A DNA stretch of 64,000 nt from NCBI GenBank assembly GCA_030549495.1, contig JAUIRK010000221.1:124001-188000 (forward strand), in the 5' to 3' direction. The position numbers and the translations under genes were made by a program. Numbering within the stretch: position 1 is the stretch's first letter; every line of letters begins with the position of its first letter. Below, in pieces: positions 11,214 through 22,929 of this stretch. Source of the DNA: Nectonema munidae (taxonomy: Eukaryota; Nematomorpha; Nectonematoida; Nectonematidae). A model generated the notes under the pieces. That model searched no databases and was not told the DNA's origin. It worked only from the letters and a program-made list of their open reading frames with translations.

Positions 11214-13090
11214 ATCTATAACTCTTCACATTCTGGTCATATCCTATAATATTCAGAATAAGCCTAACATAGACCCTCTATAGTTTGAACCAGACTATAA
11301 TATCTATGAACCTGATAGGACCGAACTACAGAAATTAAGGATCGAAAGTAAACATGTTGACAATGATATTTGAACTGATGAAATTCTTCTCATTTTCCTT
11401 TCCCATTGTCCAATATAAAAGTAAAAGAAAAATAAAATTTGTCTAGTTCCTATCAACTGTAAGCTTATAATAAAAGAATTAGGTAGTTACATAAATCTAG
11501 CTTTTCTATATATTTATTTATTATATAGGTAGTATAGCCATAATCAATTTTTAATAAATTTAAAAAAGGTTGAAGGAGCCGGAACTAGAAAAAAATATAT
11601 TTCTTACGCGGGCTGGAGCAAATCATATACTTTTTAGGAGGGTTAAAGAGAGAGTATCAAATACGCTATGTTTAAACTAGTTTAAAATGATATATTTCAT
11701 TAAATAAAATGATATTCGGTTTGAAAATATTATAAAAAAAATTTACTACAATCCAAATCTGATAATAAAAATGGTACGAAAGAGAAAGAAACGTAATAAG
11801 TTTAATTTCTACTAAAATTTTGAATAAAAAATTCTTTAGTTATTTTACCTGACTATTTTGTTAACTTATAAGCCTCTAAGAGAAAATACAATACAAATTG
11901 ATAAATATTAATCAAATATACGAATACAGGTATCAATGATTTTAATAGATATCAAGTCAATTAAAAATTTATAGAGCAAACTTATTCTATTACATAATAA
12001 AATTAATGTTTAAGAGTTAAACAGATATTTTAATTCAGGTAAACACAAAAAGTTTAAATTTCAATTTTGGTAAAACTGTAATACCAAGGTTGAGTTTGAA
12101 ACTCTTAGGTACGTAATTAAAAACAAAAATCGCAATACCACTGCACAAATATGTCGATATCTTTGTTATAGTTACTTTATAAAATACTTGTTTAGGTATA
12201 TAATTGAATTAGGAAAACATTAAATAAAATTAAACCAAGAATAAAACAGGCTATTAAAATAAAAACAAAAAATACCTGAGGGAAAATCAATAAAGAGAAC
12301 GAAAGCCAACAAAGCATGAACAACACGTATACCTTTTTTTCAAAATTTAAATATACCTCAAAATTAAGAAATAATTAACCACAAAAAACTTTTAAAAAAT
12401 TAAATTTATTAAAAAAAAATTTTAAAGAGAGGAAGTTTACGATAGTGAATTAAATTAGGGAGATATTAGACTAAATAAAAATGATGAAATACATTTTCAT
12501 AAGTAGTAGAGATTAAATTGTAAAAAAGAAGTTTGACTTTAGATTAAGATTTCTATGCAAGTCTAATTATTACCCCCCTAAAATTGCATTGCCATTTGAT
12601 TGGAAATTTTTCTTGATCTAATTCTTTTCGTAAACTCAAATATTATGATGATTTCTGTAACTCAGATTCGATCTTTCTCTAATGTCAGAAGCCCTAAAAA
12701 GTTTTTTATGTTTCAATCTTAGTTAAGTGTGACACTTATTACTTTTATATTATTCAATTTTTTTGTAATAATGCCATAATTCTTCTTTTTGTTCACATAT
12801 ATTCGATTGTATATTAATACTATTATTTATATGTATGCTAAAAAGTGTCCTAGACGGATGAGGCTCCTTAACTCTCTTAGCTCTTAATCTAGTTACTTTC
12901 TTATAATAAACTTATACTTTTTTGATATACTATTATAATACTCTAAGTTTTATGATAAAAAGTCAATTTTCGCTTTTTATTAAACTATTACCCAAAATAA
13001 GATAAAAATAGCTCAAAAATTTTGATAAAGCTTAAATTTATATCCTTCAAATTTGAGTTCTAGTTTATTAAAATACTTTCCGCCCCCCTA
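11214..13090. other. AT-rich stretch without recognisable genes
   Basis: Nothing coding is recognised. The right margin carries CTAGATCCACCCCTGG near 13100-13115, the inverse of a common CAGGGGTGGATCTAG-type DNA-element end; no matching left end was found. Confidence 0.35.
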
Positions 13091-13099
13091 ATGCCAATT

Positions 13100-14850
13100 T
13101 CTAGATCCACCCCTGGTTAATATTGTCGGTAATCATAGTGCAGGCGTGTAAAAAGCTGAAGATTTCGCGAAAGTAGAGAATTTAATGGAGAGCGATGGGT
13201 GTGAAAGTGATGAGTGGAAGAGCTTTTAAGAAGGCGTAAGCAAAAGAATCACTAAGGGATTTCTTTGAGGCGTCTATGAAGATATGTAGGGAGGTTGATT
13301 AAGAGTTAGAGCGAAAGTGTGAAATCGGTTATTTTGCAAAAAAAAATTGTTTTTCCATATAGAAGTTTTGAATGGATTTTGTACAGATGGATGAGTTAAA
13401 AGAGATGGATGTATAGAGGGATGAACTAGGTAATTAGCAATATTTGGGGCGAATTTTGCAAAAGAGTAGAGTAGAAAGAATAGAATAGAGTAATGTTTTG
13501 GAGTGTGATTGAAAAAAAGGGGGAAGTAAGTTGTTGTATGCCATAATAAAGCCCTTAATAATACTTTTTTGATTTGAAGTTGTAATAATAGAGTGTTTGT
13601 TAGAATTTCTAGGCATTATGTAGAAGTAGTACGATATGCGTTCGTGATGCAAAGTAGGTAGAGACGGTGTATTTTGTTAAGAATGTGGATAGTTGTTTTA
13701 AGGAATGCCCCAAGAAAGATTAAGGATGTGTATATGTATTTGGGACGAAGGCCACATTTATAAGAGATAGCGCTTTTAATTGAAAAAAGAGTGGCTGAAA
13801 GTTTTTGGTACATTTTTCTAAAATGGGTTGAAAATTTTATTGGACTGGAGTTTAAGTCCTAGATATTTGATAGTCTTTGGGGCAGGTATAGAAGTAGTGG
13901 TATTTAAATTAAAGGGTAAATGTTCTGTGTGTTTTGAAAAATATCTTATGTGTGCTTGCTCTTTCTTCTAACATTAATAGAAATAAAATGGTTTTGGTGA
14001 GATTTTCTTGTTGAGAGTTGTTGGCGAAAGTGAATAGTATGTCATCTGAAAAACAATGAGGCAAGTCTCTGTGTGAGGATGAGATCGAGAACCGGGTCTA
14101 TGAGAGCCAGAGGATATCGAAGAGACACCCTGCTTGAGGAGTTGAGAGGGTTAGCTTATGGATGCAAAGGGAAGCGCGATGTCGGAAGATGAGACAGCGG
14201 TTTGAAAGGTATGAGCTTATAAATTTGATGATTTGAGGAGGAAATAATTTGTAAGCGAAGTTTGTGATGATAGTAGGATGCCAGGTTAAGTTGAAAGCAT
14301 TGTTTATGACTAGGAAAATTGTAGAAGAAGTTTTATGTGTAGAAAGGGAGGAGTAAAGGTAGGTAGTTAGTGGAGATAGTGCTGTTTCCGTATTTTTGTT
14401 AGGAAGGTATGCAAATTGGGTGTGATGGATGAAGTTAAGGAATAGGATGTAGTGGACTAGACGTTTGCGAATGTTTTTTTTCGAAAAGTTTGCCTTATCG
14501 TGATTGGTCGCCAATTTTAATTAAGCTTGAATCTTTATTGGGTTTAAGAATGAGTAAGAGTTTACTGATTTTCCAAACTTTGAGGAAATATGACTAAGTT
14601 AGGCATGTATTGAAAATAAGGAGTAGATGTTTATTTAGAATGTGTATTGATTTCTTAATGTGTTCTGGTGAGGTAAGATTGAAGCTATATGAAGCATTTG
14701 TTATGAGAGTATATACTGCTGTGTTTAATTCGTTTAGACTGATTGGAGGAAAGGTATGGTTTTGGATGGAGTGTATGATATTTTTAGCCTGAAACCGAGA
14801 TTTTTTAGTGTTATTGGGGTTCATTTTCATAATTGTTAAATTCAATTTTA
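13100..14850 (-). mobile_element. R1/Jockey-like LINE relic (reverse transcriptase)
   Basis: On the minus strand, RT-like blocks are visible: FPPISLNELNTAVYTLITNA (about 14750-14690), TQFAYLPNKNTETALSPLTT (about 14425-14365), SSTIFLVINNAFNLTWHPTI (about 14330-14270), FISSYLSNRCLIFRHRASL (about 14230-14175) and LTLSTPQAGCLFD (about 14160-14120). The order (fingers, TxxALS, the D/N...AFD-like block, then STPQGG) is that of a non-LTR reverse transcriptase. The normally catalytic aspartate block is altered and further frames down to about 13430 are interrupted, so it is dead. Confidence 0.65.
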
Positions 14851-15292
14851 TAATAATATTTTTTTTGTCTTTCTATATAAATTTAATTTTTTTCGTGTAC
14901 TTTTTATTCTCGAAAATTTAAGCAAAATTTTGTTTTATTATTTGATTTTATTTCAAGTTTTATTTTTATTATTTTTTAATCTTCGGATAGGCATAGCTTT
15001 AAATATCGATATAACAAAAATGAAAGAAAAAACAAAACAAAACTTTAACATTTTTTGAATTATAAAAAGTATATATACAATAAATATAGCCAAATTAATA
15101 CTCTTACTAATTTCAAGGTAAATGTACCGTGGGTGTGTTTTCATTGACACACTGATGTACCGCTTATGTCAAACTATGAACAAATTGGCATGATGAGGAA
15201 CCAAGCCACTTTCCATCTTTATAAAATATATTTTTATTCTATTATTAGGTTATATAATTAAAAATTTATCATCCTTTTCATTGCCAGCCATT
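14850..15292. other. AT-rich stretch, no gene seen
   Basis: Runs of T and A dominate; nothing coding is recognised. Confidence 0.3.
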
Positions 15293-15317
15293 GAAATATG
15301 ATGGCCAGCAAGACTGA
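15293..15317 (-). repeat. Second arm of the perfect 25-bp inverted repeat
   Basis: It is the exact reverse complement of 10901-10925 and contains GATGGCCAGCAAGACTGA. Confidence 0.8.
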
Positions 15318-15519
15318 TAACTCTTTTTCAATGAGTTTTTATATAACTCACGATTTTTATCTTATTATTGGACACTGGTGTCCCATTGTTCATGAAAAGG
15401 TTTAAATGTTTACAATTATAAGTCCTAAAGGTGTTTTTTGGTTTTTGACATTAGTTTTTTTTTATGGCTTTGATTATTTATCATACAAAAGACCTTTTAC
15501 TCGGTCGAGTCTAGAACAA

Positions 15520-15743
15520 AATTTTGCAAACATTCCTTTATTTAGAACATGTGTTTCTGGAGGAATAATGAACTAACACCCTCACAAAAAAGAAAATACA
15601 TCTTGGAAATTAAAATAATTCAGCAGCATATGTGGGAACATCAAACAGTAATTGTGTGTAACTAGTGGTTTTTGTTATTTTTGATCTTTATTGCTGATGA
15701 TTCCTCCAGAAACATGTTCTAAATAAAAAATGTTTGCAAATTT
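15520..15743. repeat. Fold-back (inverted repeat) element
   Basis: The left arm 15520-15566 contains GCAAACATTCCTTTATTTAG then AACATGTGTTTCTGGAGGAA. It is repeated in reverse complement at 15700-15743 (TTCCTCCAGAAACATGTTCT, then AAATAAAAAATGTTTGCAAA). The arms are about 45 bases with a few mismatches and a two-base gap, around a spacer of about 135 bases. A transcript would fold into a long hairpin. It is probably a fold-back miniature transposon. Confidence 0.7.
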
Positions 15744-16520
15744 TATTTATACTTATATAAATGGCAAAAACACAGCCTATTTAAATTGGTATTAGCCAAG
15801 TTAGATGTGAGTTGCAAGGCAAAGTGTAGGATTTTTTCGCTAAAGACAAATTATTTTGCACTTTGAATGCCGTGGCCTGAAATTGTAATGTTTTTGATAG
15901 TGGTGATCTCCACCACGACTATAGCCCAAGCCATGGGGGCGAAGTTCGATGCCAAATATCCTACTCTGACTCCATGTTTTTACAAAAATCTGACTTCGGC
16001 CCCAAATACTTGAAAATGTAAAAGATTCAAATCTAACGCTTACTTCTAGCGTCTACTAAAGAAGGCCACTCTAAAAATAAAATTCATTTTTCAAATACCA
16101 AGAATTGGTTTTTATACCACTTTTTTAGGTTTTGAATTTTTGTAAGTACTTAGGTCAAAGTCTGTCATTTCCCCTCCAATTCCACAACGCTGTCTGCAAC
16201 ACAAATGGCGCTTCATCTCCAGACAAAAATCGGTTTCTCCTTCAACAAGGATGGCACACTAAGTATCATAAGCAGTACTTTTTTCTGTGTTTATTGCAAA
16301 CTACCTTTCGATCGCAACTGATGAGTATTGGAACCAATTTTTATTAGAAGGCTACAGACATAATTAACTAATAACATTTCTTCTCTTTTTATATTAAAGT
16401 TTTTTTTCTAACCCATACTTGTTAAAAATGTCTAATTTCGACCCTCATGACAGAAATAGACTTACAAAATTCTTGGTTCGCCATCGAATATTATCAGTGA
16501 TCCAGCCAAAAATTGAAACA
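15744..16520. other. Intergenic stretch with GC-richer patches
   Basis: No gene is recognised. A 71-codon plus-strand frame at 16132-16347 matches nothing known to me. The patch CCATGGGGGCGAAGTTCG near 15932-15949 stands out in composition and may be an element end. Confidence 0.3.
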
Positions 16521-16536
16521 TTAACCCTATTAGTGC

Positions 16537-16557
16537 TGGGGGGCGTAAAACGCCCCC
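16537..16557. repeat. GC-rich hairpin at the left end of the TTAA element
   Basis: GGGGGGCG, four bases, then CGCCCCCC form a strong palindrome just inside the left terminal repeat. In copy 2 the same spot is mutated, and the copy 2 right end carries G and C runs (57309-57344) of the same kind. Confidence 0.6.
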
Positions 16558-16889
16558 CTTCCCTAAAAAATTAATTGTAGAAAATTGGCTGAATCATATC
16601 CCTTCAAATTTTGTGACTTTTCCTAAAATCGCTAGCTGCATCTTTTGAAACCATTTTCATGGTAGTTGAATGACCCTTTCATGTCCAAAACTATCAATCA
16701 AAAATTAAAATTTTTCAGCAAAATTTTGACATTATCTGTACTTAACCTATAACTTAGGATCTATATTATATAATACTCTGAAAATTTATAATTATATACA
16801 GTTTGGAACACATAACACTTTATATATTTAATTTTTTCAATAATCTTGGCTACTTTTTAGAAAATGTCAATCAAAATTTTGATTAATCA

Positions 16890-18310
16890 AAAATGTATCT
16901 AATAAAATATACCTTCAAATTTTACATAAAATATATGTTTTTATACTAAATCGGTCATGCTGTTTTCATTTCTGGACTCATTTTTAACATTTAGGATTTG
17001 AAAATACCTATAAGTGTTAATCAAATTTGCGGTTTACTTCTGAAAATTGTCTCCCAAAACATTCCTTCACATTTTACATAAAATATATATTTTATACCAA
17101 ATCGATCATGTTGTTTTCATTTCTGGACTCAGTTTTTACATTTAGGATTTGAAAATACCTATAAGTGTTAATCAAATTTACGGTTTACTTCTGAAAATTG
17201 TCTCCAAAAACATTCCTTCACATTTTACATAAAATATATGTGTTATACTAAATCGGCCATGCTGGTTTCATTTCAGGACTCATTTTTTACGTTTAGGATC
17301 TGAAAATACCTATAAGTGTTAATCAAATTTGCGGTTTACTTCTAAAAATTATATCCAAAAACATTCATTCAAATTTTACAATGAAATATATGTGTTATAC
17401 AAAATCGGCCATGCTGGTTTCATTTCTGGACTCATTTTTTACGTTTAGGATGTGAAAATACCTATAAGTGTTAATCAAATTTGCGGTTTACTTCTAAAAA
17501 TTGTCTCAAAAAATATTCTCTTGAAATATGTTTTTATACCAAATCAATCATGCTGTTTCCATTTCTGAACTCATTTTTTACATTTAGGATGTGAAAACAC
17601 CTATAAGTGTTAATGAAATTTGCGGTTTACTTCTAAAAATTCTCTCCAAAAACATTCATTCAAATTTTACAATTAAATATGTTTTTATACCAAATCAACG
17701 ATGCTAGTTTCATTTATGGACTCAATTTTTGCAGTTTGAATTTGAAAATACCTATAAGTATCAATCAAATTTGCGTTTAGTTCTATAATTAGTTTTCAAA
17801 AATATTGATTCAAATTTTACGTGAAATATATGTTTTTATAGCAAATAGATCATGATGATTTCATTTCTGAACACAGTTTTTGCATTTAGAGGTTTTACTG
17901 TTAGTGTCAATCAAATTTGCGGTTTATGTCGTAAAACTATATCCCAAAATATTCTCTCTAATTTTACATGAAATATATATTTTTATACCAATTCGACCAT
18001 GATAATTTTTATTTCTGAAATCATTTTTTGCATTTAGAGGTCTTAAATGTCTGAAAATATCAATCATATCTTCGATTTACGTCTAATGTCTACAGAAATA
18101 TTTTTGAAATTTAAATAAAATATCTGTTTTAATGCCAAATGGAAGATGCTGGTTTCATTTTTGGACTCAGTTTTGGCATTTATGGTTTTAAAATATCTGA
18201 AAGCTTCAATCAAATTTGCGATTTAACTCATTTACTTCTAGATACTGTCTTCAAAAATATTTTCAAAATAATAAAATATCTGTTTTATACCAAATCGACT
18301 ATGCTTATTT
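16890..18310. repeat. Tandem array A, about 150-bp units
   Basis: About nine diverged units share blocks such as ATCAAATTTGCGGTTTACTT and CATTTCTGGACTCATTTTT. The anchor TCAAATTT recurs near 17021, 17172, 17323, 17475, 17614, 17765, 17911, 18064 and 18210, a spacing of 139-153. The first four units are the most alike. Frames that open inside the array are by-products of the repeat. Confidence 0.8.
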
Positions 18311-19299
18311 TATTTCTGTACTGGATTTTGGATAATACCGTTAAAAAATATCTCGAAGTGGCAATTGAATTAGTAATGCATGCCTGAAAATCAGTTCTGT
18401 AAAAAAATTTCGAAAAATGGCTGCATATTAGATATATAGTGAAAATATACTTTTTTTTTTGTTTATTTTGGCTTATAATACTTTCTACAATCATCTTGAG
18501 TAACAAAACGTATTATAAAATCTTTTGAAAATTTGTATGAGAGAAGGAACGAAGTTGAAAACTAATTGAAAAGAGAACATGTGATCAAAAAAAATATGTA
18601 TCTTGACTAAATGGAACATCTACCATGTTCTAATGAACTAGGAAGTGGTTTAATTATATAATAGATGCTCCAAAAAGATTTTTTCATTTGTAAAAGAAGT
18701 TCCTATTTTACAAATGAAAAATCATATAGGATTACAATTAAAATTTAGCTAAGATGGGTAAGAAATCTGAAAATTTAGAATAGGTCAGATTTATCAAAAA
18801 TGGCACAGATGCCAATATGTGAGAATTTAGTCACTATCAAGATATTTTTAATTTAAATTGAATTTTTCCATCTTTTGCGTCAAGGAAATAATTTTTTAGA
18901 TGAAGAACGTGGACAACTTTTTGTAATTGAACAATGACATCACGAATGATTCATCAGAAAAAAACCTTTGAAATGAGATTGGTTGACAAATATTCAGGCC
19001 TGCTAATAAAATATACGATACTGATAAAAAAGTCTAAGATCATCAAGAAGATTCTTTAATCAGAATGCTTTGAGAGAGGAAAATAGTAATTTTATCATTA
19101 TAAAAAAATTTTCGAACACACATTGAAGAATATAAATTTCTAATGAAAAAAGAGCTACCAAGAAAGGATCATCATGGAATGAATAGCAAAATTACATACT
19201 GTAAATTATAATATGACGTAGAGACTACAAGTCGATAACGAATTTGTAGCCAAAAAGATGGAGGTCCTATCGAGTTACATATGTTACTGTAGAATGAAA

Positions 19300-20400
19300 T
19301 ATTTTGAGTGAATTATCGATTTTTTTGACAGGTTTTATTAATTTCATAAAAAATGACATCACCATTAAATTCTACATACTTGAAATGTATAAAAAACTTT
19401 TTATAAGAATAAAAATTTTAATTTTGACATGGGCTGTCATATATAAATTATTTTGTCAGGTTTGACTAATTTTTTATAAAAAAAAAGGAATATAAAATCA
19501 CTTTTTTGACAGGTTTGAATACTGAATTCAGCATGCTTGAAAATGGATGCGTAAAAAACAATATATAATTATTTATATTAAAGGCTTCTTTTTGAGATGA
19601 GCTGTCACATTTAGATCAATTTTTATATTATTACTTATATAAAAGGTTTCTTTTTTGAGATGAGCTGTCATATGTAAATCACTTTTTTGACAGGTTTGAA
19701 TGATTTTTATAAAAAAAAAATGAATATCACCACTGAATTCAGCATGCTTGAAAATGGATGTGTAAAAAACATTATATAATTATTTAGATTAAAAGCTTCT
19801 TTTTGAGATGAGCTGTCACATTTAGATCAATTTTTTGACAGGTTTGATTGATTTTCATAAAAAATGAATATCACCACTGAATTCAGCATAGTTGAAAATG
19901 GGTATACATGTGTAAAAAACTTTATATAATTATTTAGATAAAAAGTTTCTTTTTGAGATGAACTGTCACATTTAGATCAATTTTTAGACAGGTTTGATTG
20001 ATTGATTTTCATAAAAAAAATGAATATCACCACTGAATTCAGCATAGTTGAAAATGGGTATACATGTGTAAAAAACATTATATAATTATTTAGATTAAAA
20101 GCTTCTTTTTGAGATGAGCTGTCACATTTAGATCAATTTTTTGACAGGTTTGATTGATTTTCATAAAAAATGAATATCACCACTGAATTCAGCATAGTTG
20201 AAAATGGGTATACATGTGTAAAAAACTTTATATAATTATTTAGATAAAAAGTTTCTTTTTGAGATGAACTGTCACATTTAGATCAATTTTTAGACAGGTT
20301 TGATTGATTGATTTTCATAAAAAAATGAATATCACCACTGAATTCAGCATAGTTGAAAATAGGGTATACATGTGTAAAAAACTTTATATAATTATTTAAC
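19300..20400. repeat. Tandem array B with a 304-bp higher-order doublet
   Basis: Units share GAGATGAGCTGTCACATTTA, GACAGGTTTGATTGATTTTC and ATCACCACTGAATTCAGCAT. From about 19797 two neighbouring units alternate small differences, and the pair repeats almost unchanged from about 20101, so the last duplication is recent compared with the rest of the array. Confidence 0.75.
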
Positions 20401-20657
20401 TAGTTCTCTTGTATTTTGATCATCATCACTAAGCGTACACTGTATGAAAGACCGGTTTCGGCTATTGAAGCCTCATCAATTCCACCTCATCAGTTCCACC
20501 TTGGTGTTCAAACTATGAGGTTTGAACTGACGTCCAGAGGCTGTGCGTGAGCATCAACCAACTAGCCGTCAACACTTAGCTTTGATGATCATTATCTACT
20601 CATGTATTGAATGTACCGTTACGGTCTCAAATCAATATAGTAGTAGTAGGCACATAT
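20398..20657. repeat. Unclassified insert in copy 1 of the TTAA element
   Basis: This 260-base block has no counterpart in copy 2. It contains ACCGGTTTCGGCTATTGAAG, then repeated CCTCATCA-TTCCACC text, and ends with a short TAG run. It may be a SINE-like or tail-bearing insertion, but no tRNA boxes or target duplication were recognised. Confidence 0.35.
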
Positions 20658-20842
20658 TAGTATCTCTACTAATAGGGTTAAGCCTGTGCATACACAATAA
20701 ATACTACTACAAAAAAATCCAAGAATAAAAAGGCATTTGCCCCCTCTTCCAGTAAATTCAAACATGAGACACTCATTATAAGTATACTTGTTTTACAATT
20801 ATCAAAGTATGCTATACTTTCTTGCATCTTGTGGGTCTAAGC

Positions 20843-21775
20843 CAGTGTTTCCCAAAGTGGGCGGGGGCATTATCAAGACACAAGGGGCGTCAAATGTTTT
20901 GCTCGAGATAGCGGGCGTTAGAGTCGCGCAAAGGGACGCTGTAGAATTTTCCATATAATTATTTTTAAGCTCACGAGATCATTGAAACTCGTGATAGCTC
21001 GGAATAATACCTTCAACATGTGTAAATGGAGGAGCTTTCACAAAAGCTTATGCATGATGTGTACTTCTCTCCACATGTTTCTGATATTTTTATTCGCCTC
21101 ACGTGCACATAGCTTGCACATTATTCACAGATACAGACGTCGAGGCAAATTACTCATGAACTGTATTACTCTTTTAAAAGTTGAAACAAAGTATTTTCTG
21201 TGTGATTGATGTTAAAAAGCATGATTCAAATCAATTAAAGAGCAACCGCGTTTGAGCTCTATTTAATAACCGAAATCGAATTTCATCGTTTATCACAAAA
21301 GCGTGATGATGGGCTTGTTTGTACATACAATATTTCAAAATTGATTGCTAAATCAGCGAAGCCTCACACATTTGGAGAACAACTTATTTTACCAACTATA
21401 GAAGAAGTTCTCAGTACTGTAGTGCATCATCCTTTTCCCAAAACTATTTTGAATTCAATTCCACTTAGTAATAATTCAGTACAAAGAAGAATTGATGAGA
21501 TGGCGTGCAATATTGAAGAAACTTTATATGAGACGCTCAAAAGTCAACAATTGAGTTTGCAGTTGGACGAATCTACTCTTTCAGGTAATCAAGCATTGTT
21601 TTTGGCGTATGTCCGTTTCATTAAAGATGGAAAAGTTTCACAAGAATTTATCTTTTTTCAAAGAGAAGGAAATTCCTTTGAATAATATCGTTGCTTGTTC
21701 AACTGATGGAGTTCCAGCCTTAATGGGAAGACAAAGGAAATTAAAATTTAACTCTAAATGCAAATTAGAGAGAAG
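20843..21775 (+). mobile_element. ZBED5/SCAND3-like hAT relic, 5' part
   Basis: The end CAGTGTTTCCCAAAGTGGGC at 20843-20862 is a classic hAT left end. Downstream, 21330-21685 reads as part of a ZBED5-type hAT transposase: LIAKSAKPHTFGEQLILPTI, SIPLSNNSVQRRIDEMACNI, LSLQLDESTLSGNQALFLAY and VRFIKDGKV. The aspartate of LDEST corresponds to a catalytic acidic residue of hAT enzymes. In another frame, NNIVACSTDGVPALMGRQRK (about 21675-21739) continues the match, so there is a frameshift near 21660. The C-terminal half and right end are absent; a miniature element starts at about 21776. Confidence 0.75.
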
Positions 21776-22929
21776 CAGTGGCGTAGCCAGAAAAAAGTTG
21801 ATAGGGGGGGGGGGACACAAAACTTAAAAAACTTGAGCAACATTATTTATACTTTCCAGATCCTTTCATTGGAGAAATTTTCGAAAATCAAAGTGATGGA
21901 GGGGGACAGCCCCCACCCCAGAGTATGGGGAGAGGAACGAGATAGAAAAAGAGAAGAGAGGTTGGGTGATTGATTGAGTTTTAACAGAGAAAGCGGAAGA
22001 GAAAAACAGAAAGAGAATCACTGTGACAGAAGAAGATGAGTGGATCAACTTGTGTTTGCTCAAAAATACTACAAGAAGGACACTACTTACTCTATGCATA
22101 TTGAAACAATGGAATATTATTATTATATAGCTATCACATCGTTTGTAAAATATTTTTGATAGGAATTTGAGAGCAGCTGGCATGATGTTTGACTCGAGTC
22201 TGCATTATCTCTTTTATTCTCGTATCTTACATTATCATGTATTCGAATGATCATTACATCCTATATGTTTCATAGGTCGACAGACATTTCGCCCCATGGA
22301 CAAATTGTCTCATAGGCTATTTGTTTCATCCATCTTTGTTTATTATATGTGCAAAATTATTAAAAAATTTTATACTCTTGTTTATTTTATCTCTATTAAA
22401 CCGTTTTATGAAAAAGCGTAAAAAGAGTAAAAATTGAAAAAACGGTTTTATTAAAACAATAGTGCTAATTGATCTGTATAAATAGAGTAAATTATCTATG
22501 GCAAGAATTGTATTATAAAAATAGAGCAAATTTTTAATGGAAAGAATTGTCTTATGAAAATAAAAGGACTAGAGGTTTTATAAAAATAATAGAACGCATT
22601 CTCTTGTAAAAATAATGGGGCAAATTGAGCATGAGGCAAATCGTCTTATGAAAATTATGAGGCGAATTATTTTATGAAAATAATGGGGCAAATTGTTTTA
22701 TGAAAATAGTGAGGCGAATTGTCCATGAGACAAAATGTCTTATGAAAATAATGGGGCGAATTGTCCATGAGACAAAATGTCTTATGAAAATAATGGGGCG
22801 AACTGTCTTATAATAATGGGGCGAAATGTCCGAGAACCGTTTCATAAACAAGCAACAACTCTTACTTATAGAAAATTATTGGGGGGGGGGGCGAAGGTCA
22901 TTTTCACCCCCACCGCATGTGCGCCCCTG
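21776..22929. mobile_element. Miniature DNA element(s) with CAGTGGCGTAGCCAG end
   Basis: CAGTGGCGTAGCCAG (21776-21790) followed by a G run looks like a left end. CACCCCCACCGCATGTGCGCCCCTG ends at 22929 and would be the inverse right end (CAGGGGCGCA...). The match is loose and no target duplication was found, so these could be two separate elements. The 564-bp element 22275-22838 lies inside. Confidence 0.4.
22275..22838. mobile_element. Palindromic-ended element, GGT-N3 GACATTTCGCCCC family, 8-bp duplication
   Basis: The left end GGTCGACAGACATTTCGCCC (22275-22294) is matched by the inverse of the right end, GGTTCTCGGACATTTCGCCC (22838-22819). The 8-bp sequence GTTTCATA flanks it on both sides (22267-22274 and 22839-22846), an exact target duplication. 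The interior repeats text such as AATAATGGGGCGAATTGTCC and ATGAGACAAAATGTCTTATG. No protein is encoded. The ends resemble those of 35682-36769. Confidence 0.8.

Larger units (their letters stand above)
16525..20677. mobile_element. TTAA-flanked satellite-bearing element, copy 1
   Basis: TTAA at 16521-16524 precedes CCCTATTAGTGCTGGGG; the right end CTAATAGGG (20669-20677) is followed by TTAA at 20678-20681. That is a piggyBac-type duplication and CCC...GGG ends. No transposase is visible. The interior holds an array of about 150-bp units (16890-18310) and another of about 150-bp units arranged as a 304-bp doublet (19300-20400). It is homologous over most of its length to 53793-57382. The right terminal part differs from copy 2: about 20398-20657 holds unrelated sequence, and the GC-rich right end seen in copy 2 is missing. 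Confidence 0.75.

Noticed and set aside
18139-18387. Small gene on the plus strand, with a similar one at 55164-55400
   Set aside because: Both frames fall in the last unit of array A of the two TTAA elements; their likeness comes from the repeat, and no codon-level conservation is evident.
22600-22838. CRISPR-like spaced repeats
   Set aside because: The GGGGCGAATTGTCC repeats are irregular, partly inverted, and belong to the 22275-22838 element.
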